Below the pieces are notes generated by a model that was not told the origin of the DNA, ran no database searches, and was given only the letters and a program-made list of their open reading frames with translations. DNA of 64,000 bases from positions 2,232,001 to 2,296,000 of the forward strand of contig NZ_JACHJS010000001.1 of NCBI RefSeq assembly GCF_014203755.1, read 5' to 3'. Every line of letters starts with the position of its first letter. The first letter of the stretch is position 1. This document shows, one piece after another, positions 36,507 to 47,922 of this stretch. A program made the position numbers and the translations under genes. This DNA comes from Saccharothrix violaceirubra (GTDB lineage Bacteria; Actinomycetota; Actinomycetes; Mycobacteriales; Pseudonocardiaceae).

Positions 36507-37340
36507 ATGGGAGAGGTTTTGGATTTCAACAAGCAGGTCGTCGACGAGTTCCGCGCCCATCGCGGTGTCGTCGGTGGCTTCTTCGAAGGCGCACGACTGA
36601 TCCTCCTGACGACGACGGGTGCGCGGTCGGGGCGTGCGCACACCGTGCCGTTGGGCTACCTGCCCGACGAGGACGGCATCCTCGTCATCGGTTCGGCGGG
36701 CGGCACGCCGAGACACCCGGCGTGGTACCACAACCTGCTCGCCTCGCCGGAGGCGACGGTGGAGGACGGCACGTTCACGTACCGGGCGACGGCCGAGGTG
36801 CTGACCGGCGCCGAACGCGACGACGTCTGGGCCCGTGCGGTGGAAGCCGACGCGGGCTGGGCGGCGTACCAGGAGAAGACCACACGGGTGCTGCCCGTGG
36901 TCCGGTTGCGCCAGGCGGGTTTCTCGCCGCCGGGCGGGTCGTCGTTCGGCGAGGCGTTGAAGCTGGTCCACGACGCGTTCCGCCGCGAGTTGGCCACGAT
37001 CCGCCGCGAGGTGGCGGCGTCGGGTCCGACGCTCGGCGCCCAGTTGAAGATCAACTGTCTGGTCGCGTGCCAGGGTCTACGGGGTCACCACGACAGGGAG
37101 GAGCAGGCCATGTTCCCCGCGTTGGCGGAGCGCTTCCCCGAGGCGGCACCGGCGATCGGTCTGCTGCGGCAGGAGCACGAGAAGGTCGCGGCGTTGATCG
37201 AGTCGCTCCAGGCTGCCGTCCGGTCGCCCGCGGCGGACCGTAAGCGGGTCGTGTCCGAAGTGGACGGTCTGGTCGCGGAACTCCTGGCACACCTGGACCA
37301 CGAGGAGGAGCTGGTCGTACCGCTGCTCGACCTGCCGTGA
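36507..37340 (+). CDS. F420-type nitroreductase (DDN-like) fused to a hemerythrin HHE domain
   Basis: About 277 residues. Residues ~5-135 match the deazaflavin-dependent nitroreductase family (FNKQVVDEFRAHRG, LLTTTGARSGRAHTVPLGYL, PAWYHNLLASPEATVE). Residues ~145-277 form a hemerythrin-like helical bundle (LVHDAFRREL, GHHDREEQAMFPALAERFP, LRQEHEKVAALI, LAHLDHEEELVVPLL) with the His/Glu ligands of a di-iron site. Start is ambiguous (TTG 36489, GTG 36501, ATG 36507). Confidence 0.85.
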   Translation: MGEVLDFNKQVVDEFRAHRGVVGGFFEGARLILLTTTGARSGRAHTVPLGYLPDEDGILVIGSAGGTPRHPAWYHNLLASPEATVEDGTFTYRATAEVLTGAERDDVWARAVEADAGWAAYQEKTTRVLPVVRLRQAGFSPPGGSSFGEALKLVHDAFRRELATIRREVAASGPTLGAQLKINCLVACQGLRGHHDREEQAMFPALAERFPEAAPAIGLLRQEHEKVAALIESLQAAVRSPAADRKRVVSEVDGLVAELLAHLDHEEELVVPLLDLP

Positions 37341-37343
37341 ACG

Positions 37344-37383
37344 CCGGAGGGGCCGGTCACCACGTGGTGACCGGCCCCTCCGG
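37344..37383. terminator. 40-bp perfect palindrome, bidirectional terminator
   Basis: The half CCGGAGGGGCCGGTCACCAC is followed by its exact complement with no spacer. It starts three bases after the nitroreductase-hemerythrin stop and ends nine bases before the convergent acnA stop, so it serves both transcripts. Confidence 0.88.
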
Positions 37384-37392
37384 GGGTGATCA

Positions 37393-40230
<2,838 letters not shown>

Positions 40231-40318
40231 GTGAAACTCCATCGTGGTGACGCGCGAAGTCGGTTGGGGAACTACCTGAGTCTTCCGCACCCGCAGGTGC
40301 GGCGCCCTCTCGACCTAA

Positions 40319-40348
40319 ACAGTACGCTTGTCCTGTATTTGGCTTCAA
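40319..40348 (-). promoter_or_regulatory. acnA promoter with AcnR operator
   Basis: On the minus strand: -35 TTGAAG (40348-40343), 18-bp spacer, -10 TACTGT (40324-40319). CAGGACAAGCGTACTG (40335-40320) spans spacer and -10 and matches at every specified base the C. glutamicum AcnR consensus CAGNACnnncGTACTG as I recall it. Repressor binding there would block RNA polymerase. Confidence 0.8.
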
Positions 40349-40383
40349 GTCGACCCCACGCACCGCGCGGCATCATCGGCGCC

Positions 40384-41130
40384 ATGATCACCCTCGACCG
40401 GATCGGCAAGCGCTACGGGCGGCGCGGCCCGTGGGTGCTGCGCGACCTCGACCTGGCCGTGGAGGCCGGCGAGGTGGTCGTCGCGACCGGCGGGAACGGC
40501 TCCGGCAAGTCGACCCTGCTGCGCGTCGCGGCCGGGGTCAGCGCGCCGACCACCGGCCGGGTGCGCCGCCCGGCCTCGATCGGCTACCTGCCCGAACGCT
40601 TCCCGTCCGGCGTCCGCATGTCCGCCCGCGACTACCTGCGGCACATGGCCGCGGTGCGCGGCGTGCCCGCCCGTTGGGACCTCGTCGACCGGCTCGGCAT
40701 CGTCGGCGACCTCACCGCGCCGCTGGCCACCCTGTCCAAGGGCAACACCCAGAAGGTCGCCCTCGTGCAGGCGCTACAGGCCCGTGACCTGCTGGTTCTC
40801 GACGAACCGTGGTCGGGTCTCGACGTGGTGGCCGCCGCCGCGCTGACCGACCTGCTCGCCGGGTCCGACGCCGCCGTCCTGCTGACCGACCACCACGGCC
40901 ACGAGGTGCCCGGCGCACGGACCCTGGAACTGGGCACGTCGGCTGTCGGCGTGGTGATCGAACTGGTCCGTGTGGGCGAGGCGTTCGACCGGCTCGGCGG
41001 GCTCGCCGGTGTGGTGGAGGTGGACGGGACGGGCGACGGTGCCCGCGTGCGGGTGGAGGCCGCGCACAGCGACCGGGTCCTGGCCGAGGTACTGCGCCTG
41101 GGCTGCTCGGTGCGGAGCGTGCGCTCGTGA
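40384..41130 (+). CDS. ABC transporter ATP-binding protein
   Basis: 248 residues. Walker A GGNGSGKST, Walker B LLVLDEPWSGLD and switch His in LTDHHGH. The signature motif is an unusual LSKGNTQK rather than LSGGQ; such variants occur in exporter ATPases with small permeases. Coupled to the following permease by a four-base overlap. Divergent from acnA by 153 bp. Confidence 0.9.
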   Translation: MITLDRIGKRYGRRGPWVLRDLDLAVEAGEVVVATGGNGSGKSTLLRVAAGVSAPTTGRVRRPASIGYLPERFPSGVRMSARDYLRHMAAVRGVPARWDLVDRLGIVGDLTAPLATLSKGNTQKVALVQALQARDLLVLDEPWSGLDVVAAAALTDLLAGSDAAVLLTDHHGHEVPGARTLELGTSAVGVVIELVRVGEAFDRLGGLAGVVEVDGTGDGARVRVEAAHSDRVLAEVLRLGCSVRSVRS

Positions 41131-41765
41131 CCGCCCTCGTGCGCTACCTGCTGGCGGACGTGCTGCGCGCCCAGCGCTTCCTCGCGCCGTCGCTGCTGTT
41201 CGGCGCAGTGCTCGGGATGCTGTACTCCAGCGACGCCGGCCCGCCGCTGCCCGCCTACGCCGGGGCGTGCGCGCTGATCTACCCGGTGGCGGTGTGGCTG
41301 ACGGTCGTGATCGCGACGGCCGAGGACCCGGTCCGCCGGTCCGTGACGGCCGCGACCGCCGGGTGGGCCCGCACCCAGGCGGCGGTGACGCTGTTGTCGG
41401 CCGCGGGCGCGACGGCGTTGGCCGTGTTGGCGACGGTGGTCCCGGTGCTGACCCAGTCCCGGCCGTACCCGGTGGACGTGGTCGGGCTCGGGTTCGCGGG
41501 CCTGCTGGTCTGCGGCCTGACCGGCGTGGGGGTGGGCGTGGTGTGCTCGCGTCCGGTGATCGTGCCGCCCGGCTGGTCCGTGCTCGCGGCTTCGGGCCTG
41601 GTGGCGCTCGCCTTCGTGGTCGGGCGCGTGCCGCCGTTCGGCGCGGTGCTGGGCGTCCTGGCCGACGGCGACGCCACCTCCCGCGTCGCGGTGTCCGCCG
41701 CCTGCGCCCTGATCTTCGTCACCGCCGCCACCGTGCTCGCCACCCACCTGGCCCCCCGCCGCTGA
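41127..41765 (+). CDS. ABC transporter membrane protein
   Basis: 212 residues, six hydrophobic segments (e.g. FLAPSLLFGAVLGMLYSS, LIYPVAVWLTVVIATA). Partner of the preceding ATPase; substrate unknown. Repeat R5 begins three bases after its stop. Confidence 0.85.
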   Translation: MTALVRYLLADVLRAQRFLAPSLLFGAVLGMLYSSDAGPPLPAYAGACALIYPVAVWLTVVIATAEDPVRRSVTAATAGWARTQAAVTLLSAAGATALAVLATVVPVLTQSRPYPVDVVGLGFAGLLVCGLTGVGVGVVCSRPVIVPPGWSVLAASGLVALAFVVGRVPPFGAVLGVLADGDATSRVAVSAACALIFVTAATVLATHLAPRR

Positions 41766-41767
41766 CC

Positions 41768-41834
41768 GCGCGAGTTATACGTTCGGACACCGCGAGTTGT
41801 GCACTCAGGCACCGCGAGTTGTGCGTTCGGGACC
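41768..41834. repeat. Dispersed intergenic repeat locus R5
   Basis: Three units of the variant class: CGCGAGTTATACGTTCGG, CGCGAGTTGTGCACTCAGG and CGCGAGTTGTGCGTTCGGG, joined by ACAC or CAC. Lies between the ABC permease stop and the AfsR-like gene 20 bp further on. Confidence 0.85.
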
Positions 41835-41853
41835 GGATGTCGATGGGGGACGC

Positions 41854-44598
41854 GTGCGCGTGTCGGTATTGGGGCCGTTGTCGGTGCGGACGGCCGCGGG
41901 CGGGACCGTCGACGTGCGCGGTCCCCGGCTGCGGGCGTTGCTGACCCGGCTGGCGGTCGACGCGGGCCGGGTCGTCCCGGTCGCCCGACTCGTCGACGCG
42001 CTGTGGCCCGACGACCCGCCGCACGACGCCACCGCCGCGGTCCAGTCGCTGGTCTCCCGGCTGCGGCGGGCCGTCGGCGCGGACGCCGTCTCCTCGCACC
42101 CCGACGGCTACCGGCTCGACGCCGAGACCGACGCGGTCGACTTCGCCCGGCTCGTGGCCGCCGGTCGCGACGGCGAGGCCCTCGCCCTCTGGCGCGGACC
42201 GGCCCTGCCCGACCTGCCCGCGTTCGCCCCGCACTGGGACGACCTGCGCCTGACCGCCGTCGAACGGTCCTGCGCGGACGTCGCCGAACTACGCGCCCTG
42301 TGCGTCGAACACCCCGCCCGCGAAGCCCTGCACGCGCGGCTCATGCGCGTCCTGCACGCCGAAGGCCGACGGGCGGACGCGTTGGCCGTGTTCGCGACCG
42401 CCCGCGCGCACTTGGCCGGCGAACTCGGCGTCGACCCCGGCCCCGACCTGCGTGAAGCCCACCTGACCGTGCTGCGCGACGACCCGCCACGCCGCCGCCT
42501 GCCCGCACCGGCCGGCACGCTGGTCGGCCGCGCCGACGACCTGGACCGGGTCCTGGCGTCGACACGGCGGTCCCGGCTGGTGACCGTCGTCGGACCGGGC
42601 GGCGTCGGCAAGACCCGGCTCGCCCTGGAGATCGCCCACGCGGCGGACGCGGTCGTGTGGGTCGCGCTGGAGTCGATCACCGCCGACCCGGGCGCGGCCG
42701 TCCTGCTCGCCCTCGGCCACCGCACGCCGGGCATGGCCGACGCCGATCCGGTCGAACGGCTGCGCGGCGCCCGCGGCCTGCTCGTCCTGGACAACTGCGA
42801 GCAGGTGGTCGACGAGATCGCCGCGCTGGTCGCCCGCCTGCTGCCCGCGGCCCGCGACCTGCGGATCCTGGCGACGAGCCGCGAACCGCTCGGCGTGCCC
42901 GGCGAAGCCCTGCACCGCCTGGAACCGCTCGACCCGGACGGCGCGGTCGAGCTGTTCACGTCCCGCGCCGCCGCCGTCCGCCGGGACTTCGCGGTCGACG
43001 ACGACGTGCGCCGGGTGTGCCGCGCGCTCGACGGCATCCCGCTGGCCCTCGAACTCGCCGCCGCCCGACTCCACGCGTTGACCCCGGCGCAGTTGGCCGA
43101 ACGCGTCGACGACCGGCTCCGGCTGCTCGACCGGGGGCCGCGCGCGGGCGTCGGGCGGCACCGGACGCTGCGGGCCGTCGTCGACTGGAGCTGGGACCTG
43201 CTCACGCCGCCGCAACGCGACCTGCTCGCCGTGCTGTCGGTGTTCGCGGGCGGCACGACGGTCGAGGCGGTCGTCCGGGTCGCCGACCTCGACCCGTGGA
43301 CGGCGCTCGACCTGCTGTCCGACCTGGTCGACCGCTCCCTGGTGGTCGCCGACGGCGGGCGGTACCGGCTGCTGGAGACGGTGCGCGAGTACGCGGCCGG
43401 CAAGCTCGCCGACCCCGCTTACGCCGACGCGCACGCCGCCTACTACCTGGACCTGGCCGAGACCGCCGAACCGCTGCTGCGCGGTCCGGACCAGCCGGCG
43501 TGGCTGGCGGTGTTCGACGCCGAGCACGCCAACCTCGACGCCGCGTTCGACCGGCTGGTCGAGGTCGGCGACGGGCCCGGCGCCCTGCGCCTGATCATGG
43601 CGCGGCTGTGGTGGTGGTCGGTGGTGCGCGGCCGGGTCGGCGACGTGCGCACGTGGGCCCGCCGCGTCGAACCGCTCACGGCGGGGCCGCTGTGCGCCCT
43701 GCTCGCCCGGGGCGAGCCGGACGAGAGCCTGTGGGCGGACGACCGCCCGGCCGTGCTGCTGGCGTTGGCGGCGGCCCGACCCGGCATCGACATGGTGCGC
43801 CGCATCGCCGACCGCCTGGCGACGGGGGATGCCTGGTCCTGTGCCGCGGCCGAACTCGCGCGGGGCCTGGGCGCGTTCGAGCTGAGCACGGGACGCGCGG
43901 TCGAGGCCGAGGCCCACTACCGCGCGGCGCTGGCCGGGTTCGAGGCGACGGGCGACCGGTGGGCGCGGGTGTTCGGCCTCGCGTGCCTGGCGAACGTGCT
44001 GGCGAACCGGGGCGCGGCGGCCGAGGCGCTCGACGCGCTCCTGTCGGCACGCGGGGAAGCCGCGGTGTTCGGCGGCTTCGAGGACGTCCTGGTCCCGATG
44101 ACCCCGATGGTCCACATAGGACGACTGCGGGCGCGCACCGGCGACGTGGTGGGCGCGTACGGGGAGCTGTCCCGCGCGTGGGCGGCGGCCGTGCGCCGGG
44201 AGGACCGGGGCGAACAGGCCCGCGTGCTGTGCGCGAGAGCCGAGACGGCGTGGCACGCGGGCGACCGTGCGGCGGCCGTGCGCGACTTCCGCCGTGCCCT
44301 GGACCTGGCACCCGACGGCATGCCGGCCCAGTTCCTGTCCACCCTCCACAGTGGACTGGCGGTTGCCCTGGGCGGTGCGCAGGCCCGCGAGTGGCACCTC
44401 CGCGCGACCGCGATCGTCGACACCACTCCCGACGGCCCGGCACGTGCCGCGGTGTGGGAGGCCTACGCCGTGTGGCACCACGAACGCGGCGACCGCCCGG
44501 CCGCGGCCGAGGCCCTGGACACCGCACGCGCCGCCCGAGGCGTGTTGGCGTTGGCCGATTCCCGTGTCGCCGCCACCGCCGCGTGGGTGGCCGAGTGA
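41854..44598 (+). CDS. AfsR/SARP-type regulator with NB-ARC ATPase and TPR-like tail
   Basis: 914 residues. OmpR-type winged helix (residues 1-90, VRVSVLGPLSVRTAAGG), bacterial transcriptional activation domain (about 90-215), NB-ARC ATPase (P-loop GPGGVGKT near 245-252; LLVLDNCEQV; LATSREPLG), then helical repeats to the end. The class activates secondary metabolism or development genes. No biosynthetic cluster lies beside it. GTG 41854 chosen; GTG 41860 is possible. Confidence 0.92.
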   Translation: MRVSVLGPLSVRTAAGGTVDVRGPRLRALLTRLAVDAGRVVPVARLVDALWPDDPPHDATAAVQSLVSRLRRAVGADAVSSHPDGYRLDAETDAVDFARLVAAGRDGEALALWRGPALPDLPAFAPHWDDLRLTAVERSCADVAELRALCVEHPAREALHARLMRVLHAEGRRADALAVFATARAHLAGELGVDPGPDLREAHLTVLRDDPPRRRLPAPAGTLVGRADDLDRVLASTRRSRLVTVVGPGGVGKTRLALEIAHAADAVVWVALESITADPGAAVLLALGHRTPGMADADPVERLRGARGLLVLDNCEQVVDEIAALVARLLPAARDLRILATSREPLGVPGEALHRLEPLDPDGAVELFTSRAAAVRRDFAVDDDVRRVCRALDGIPLALELAAARLHALTPAQLAERVDDRLRLLDRGPRAGVGRHRTLRAVVDWSWDLLTPPQRDLLAVLSVFAGGTTVEAVVRVADLDPWTALDLLSDLVDRSLVVADGGRYRLLETVREYAAGKLADPAYADAHAAYYLDLAETAEPLLRGPDQPAWLAVFDAEHANLDAAFDRLVEVGDGPGALRLIMARLWWWSVVRGRVGDVRTWARRVEPLTAGPLCALLARGEPDESLWADDRPAVLLALAAARPGIDMVRRIADRLATGDAWSCAAAELARGLGAFELSTGRAVEAEAHYRAALAGFEATGDRWARVFGLACLANVLANRGAAAEALDALLSARGEAAVFGGFEDVLVPMTPMVHIGRLRARTGDVVGAYGELSRAWAAAVRREDRGEQARVLCARAETAWHAGDRAAAVRDFRRALDLAPDGMPAQFLSTLHSGLAVALGGAQAREWHLRATAIVDTTPDGPARAAVWEAYAVWHHERGDRPAAAEALDTARAARGVLALADSRVAATAAWVAE

Positions 44599-44639
44599 CA
44601 CCGGCCCGTCCGACGAAAGGCGACTGTCGGGAGGGGCGG

Positions 44640-45020
44640 ACCCCGGAGCTGTCCGGCCCTGGTCCGGCAGCGACACCGGATCCGGCGCCCGACGCGCCCC
44701 GGCCGTGACTTCCGGCCGGTTCCGGCCTCGGTGAAGACCCGATTCCGGCTCCGGACGCGGTCCGGGCCTCGCCCGATCCCTGCCCGGCGCCGGCTCCCCG
44801 TCCGGTCCGATCCGGGTTCGTCCAGTCCTGCCCTGCCCTGTCCAGTCCGGCCCGATCCGATCCGATCCGGTCCAGTCCGGCTGGCCCAGTCCGGCCCGCC
44901 CGCCCCGGCCCGACCCGTCGGCCTGGCGTGTCCACCGACCGGCCGGTCCGTCGGTCCTTGGTCGTCCGCGGCCCGTCTGTCGACCGCCTCGCGTGCCCGC
45001 GTCCTCCGGGGCGGCCTACC
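44640..45020. repeat. Low-complexity intergenic tract of degenerate pentamers
   Basis: Long runs of imperfect GATCC, GGTCC, GGCCC and CAGTCC units (for example CCGATCCGATCCGATCCGG near 44860). All six frames are nearly open and no domain is seen. Together with the repeat array at 45031 it forms the 551-bp gap after the AfsR-like gene. It looks like slippage-expanded non-coding DNA. Confidence 0.6.
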
Positions 45021-45030
45021 CGTCGGCAAT

Positions 45031-45117
45031 CGCAACCACAGTCGCGTTAAGTGGCGCTTATGGCGACTGTGGTTGCGTTGAGTGGCGCGGCCTCGGGTAA
45101 TCGCGACTGTGGTTGCG
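45031..45117. repeat. Inverted and direct 15-bp repeat array
   Basis: CGCAACCACAGTCGC (45031-45045) is the exact complement of GCGACTGTGGTTGCG at 45063-45077, which recurs at 45103-45117. A second element GCGTTRAGTGGCGC occurs at 45044-45057 and 45075-45088. The first arm can pair with either later copy (17- or 57-base loop). It lies 33 bp beyond the FAD monooxygenase stop and may act as its terminator or as a protein-binding array. Confidence 0.7.
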
Positions 45118-45149
45118 TCAGGGGGCGATGGTGGCCCGGTCGGCGAGGA

Positions 45150-46553
45150 TCAGCGGGCGATGCGGTCCAGGTACGCGACGATCTCGGCCGGGTCGGCGGA
45201 CGTCGTCGCGATGTAGCCGTCCGGGCGGACGAGGACCAGGGTCCCGGGCGCCACGTCGTACCCCTGCGCGAACGAACCGTCCGGGTCCGCCAGCCGGTAC
45301 GCGGCGACCTCCGGGTGCGCGGCACGGACATCCGCCACCGACACGTCGACGCCGAACACGACGAACCCCGGACCGCGCATCAGGTCGAACAGCCGCGTCG
45401 GCTCACCGTCCACCACGCACGTCGCGTCGGGCGCCCGGTCACCCGACCGCCCGGCCGTCGCCAACGGACCGCCCCGGTAGTTCAAGTGCAACTGGAACGT
45501 CTCGTCGCCGCGCTTGCCGGGCACCCCGTCGGTCGCCATCGCCTTGTGCAGCCGCGAACTCGTGCCCAACAGCCACGCCGCGATCGGCAGCCGCTCGGCC
45601 TCGTAGCTGTCCAGCAGCACCTCCGTGCCGGCCGCCAGCTTCCAACCCAGGTTGTAGGCGTCCTGGATGCCGGTGTTCATCCCCAGGCCCCCGGCGGGGG
45701 AGTGGACGTGCGCGGCGTCGCCCGCCAGGAACACCCGCCCGACCCGATAGCGGTCGACCATGCGGACGTTGGCCCGGTACAGCGACGTCCACGTCACCTC
45801 GTGCACGACCAGGCCGGCCCGTTCGGCGAGCAGCGACCGGATGTCCTCGAACGTCGGCTCGGTCGCGTCGGCACCGGCCGGCGCCTGGAACTGGAACAGG
45901 TCGGTGCCGGGCAACGGGCACAGGGCGACCCGTTCGGCCGCGGGCTCCGGCCAGATGTGCCAGTGCTCGCGGTCCAGTCCGTCGAGCCGGACGTCGGCGA
46001 GCAGCATCCGCTGGTCCTCCCACGTCTCGCCGGCGAACTCGACGCCGAGTTTCTTGCGCACGAAGCTGCGCCCGCCGTCCGCGCCGACCAGGTACCGCGC
46101 CCGCACGGGCAGCCCGTCGAGCACGGCCGTGACGCCGTCCTCGTCCTGGGTGAAGTCCTCCAGGGCGACGCCCTGCTCGACCTTGCCGCCCAGCTCCTCG
46201 AGCCGGGCGCGGAGGATCGCCTCCACCCGGAACTGGGCGATGATCAGCGAACCCGGGTAGGGCACGGTCGAAGTCGGCTCGCGGTGTTCGTACATCGGCC
46301 AGGTGCCGATCACCTCGTCCCCCCGGTGCGCGAGGAACATCGGGTTCATCCGCCCGGACGCGAGGATCCCGTCGATCACGCCGAGGTCGTCGAGCACCTC
46401 CAGCGTCCGGGGTTGCAGACCCTTGCCGCGCGAGCCGCCGAACGGCCGCGGCGCGCGGTCCACGATCCGGAAGTCGACGCCCCGGCGGGCGAGGTCGACG
46501 GCGAGGGTGAGGCCGGTCGGTCCGGCACCGATGATCAGCACGGTGGTGTCCAT
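45150..46553 (-). CDS. FAD-dependent aromatic monooxygenase (UbiH/PheA/TetX class)
   Basis: 467 residues. N-terminal FAD motif LIIGAGPTGLTLAVDLARRG, NAD(P)H/FAD motif YLVGADGGRSFVRK and third motif VFLAGDAAHVHSPAGGLGMNTGIQDAYNLGWKL, plus the thioredoxin-like C-terminal domain of phenol hydroxylase/rifampicin monooxygenase-type enzymes. Substrate unknown. Single gene, ATG 46553. Confidence 0.93.
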   Translation of the reverse strand: MDTTVLIIGAGPTGLTLAVDLARRGVDFRIVDRAPRPFGGSRGKGLQPRTLEVLDDLGVIDGILASGRMNPMFLAHRGDEVIGTWPMYEHREPTSTVPYPGSLIIAQFRVEAILRARLEELGGKVEQGVALEDFTQDEDGVTAVLDGLPVRARYLVGADGGRSFVRKKLGVEFAGETWEDQRMLLADVRLDGLDREHWHIWPEPAAERVALCPLPGTDLFQFQAPAGADATEPTFEDIRSLLAERAGLVVHEVTWTSLYRANVRMVDRYRVGRVFLAGDAAHVHSPAGGLGMNTGIQDAYNLGWKLAAGTEVLLDSYEAERLPIAAWLLGTSSRLHKAMATDGVPGKRGDETFQLHLNYRGGPLATAGRSGDRAPDATCVVDGEPTRLFDLMRGPGFVVFGVDVSVADVRAAHPEVAAYRLADPDGSFAQGYDVAPGTLVLVRPDGYIATTSADPAEIVAYLDRIAR

Positions 46554-46627
46554 GCCCTGAAGCCTGGACCCGGCCGCTGTCAGCGTGCTGCCATCGTGCT
46601 GTCAGGCGCCGACATGCCGGTGAAAGC

Positions 46628-46640
46628 GAAAGCCCCCGTG
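46628..46640 (-). terminator. Left half of a terminator hairpin split by IS30
   Basis: GAAAGCCCCCGTG; its partner CACGGGGGCTTTC is at 47898-47910 beyond the IS30-family element. Removing the element and one copy of its duplication restores a 13-bp stem with a CGGA loop just downstream of the minus-strand gene ending at 47923. Confidence 0.75.
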
Positions 46641-46647
46641 CGGACAC

Positions 46648-47888
46648 CCTGGGTTCCAGGGATCGTTGCAACGCCTGAGTTGTTCAGGGGTCGCAGTGTT
46701 CGAGATCCGAGAAGACCGATCGCCGCAGGGACCGAAGAAGCCGGTGGCGGAACGCCGTCAATACCTTGATCTTGTGGCGAAGGGTGTGGGCACCGCGCAG
46801 GCGTGCCGGGTGGTCGGGGTCGACCGGCGGACCGGGCATCGGTGGAGTTCGGACAGAAGAGTCGGGCCGGTTTCTCTCGATCGACGAGCGGATCGTGATC
46901 GCCGATCCGCTGCGGGCGGGACGAGGGGTCCGGGCGATCGCGGACGAGCCGGGCCGTCCGCCGTCCACGATCAGCCGGGAGGTCAAGCGCAACCGTCATC
47001 CCGGCCCGGGTGACCACCGGCCCCACGCGGCCCGGGAGCGGGCCGACGCCCGCCGTCCGCGGCCCGGGATGGGCAAGATCGCTGCCCGGCCCGAGTTGCG
47101 TGATCTCGTGCAGGGCATGCCGGACGACCGGTGCGGCCCCAGGCAGATCAGCCGCCGCCTGCGCCGCGATCACCCCGACCGGCCGGAGCCGCACGTGACC
47201 CACGAGACGATCTACCAGGCGCTCTACCTGCAAGGCCGCGGTGAACTGCGCCGCGAACTCGCCCGCGCGCTGCGCACCGGCCGCACCGTGCGCAAGCCTC
47301 GCCGCGCGCCGGACCGGCGCCGGCCCCGGTTCACCCATCCGATGGTGATGATCAGCGAGCGGCCCGCCGAGGCCGAGGACCGCGCCGTCCCCGGGCACCG
47401 GGAAGGCGACCTGGTCATCGGCGGTGGCGGCACCTCGGCGATCGGCACCCTGGTCGAACGCGCCACCCGCTACGTCCTGCCCGTGCACCTGCCCGCACGC
47501 CACGACGCCGAGACCGTCCGAGACGGCCTCATCACCACCGTCTCCACCCTGCCCGCACATCTGCGTCAGTCCCTGACCTGGGATCAAGGCTCAGAAATGG
47601 GCCGCCACCACGAGTTCGGCGTCGCGACCGGCATGCCCGTCCACTTCTGCGACCCGCACAGTCCCCGGCAGCGCGGCTCCAACGAGAACACCAACGGCCT
47701 GCTGCGCCGGTACTTCCCCAAAGGCGGCGACCTCTCGGTCCACACCGCCGACGAGCCGGCCGCCGTCGCAGCCCAACTCAACCGCCGCCCACGCAAAACG
47801 CTCGGCTGGGACACCCCAGCCGAGCGCTTGACCACACTCCTGACCGAAGCCAGTCGACCACCTGTGTTGCAACGACCCCTGGAATTCG
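46648..47888 (+). mobile_element. IS30-family insertion sequence, decayed
   Basis: About 1.24 kb. Inner inverted repeats TTCCAGGGATCGTTGCAAC (left) and TTCCAGGGGTCGTTGCAAC (right, read inward). CCGTGCGGACAC occurs just outside both ends (46636-46647 and 47889-47900) in direct orientation and is taken as the target duplication; exact borders are uncertain by a few bases. The transposase gene is frame-disrupted. Confidence 0.8.
46696..47888 (+). pseudogene. IS30-family transposase, frameshifted
   Basis: Frame one (GTG 46696) encodes RQYLDLVAKGVGTAQACRVV and GVDRRTGHRW. Homology then continues in the +1 frame near 46850 (SGRFLSIDERIVIADPLRAG). The DDE core is in the second frame: D in REGDLVIGG, D in TWDQGSEMGRHHEF and E in RGSNENTNGLLRRYF. 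IADPLRAG and DEPGRPPSTISRE carry Pro where Leu is usual, which should damage the HTH. There is no stop inside the element; the frame runs on to 48001. Confidence 0.8.
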
Positions 47889-47910
47889 CCGTGCGGACAC
47901 GGGGGCTTTC
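47889..47910 (-). terminator. Right target duplicate and right half of the split terminator
   Basis: CCGTGCGGACAC duplicate (47889-47900) overlapping CACGGGGGCTTTC (47898-47910), 12 bp from the stop of the minus-strand gene at 47923. In the present arrangement the stem cannot form locally. Confidence 0.7.
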
Positions 47911-47922
47911 CGGTCGGACGGA

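Noticed and set aside
46840..46870. Programmed frameshifting of the IS30 transposase
   Set aside because: IS30 normally has one frame, no slippery heptamer is visible, and other damaging changes are present.
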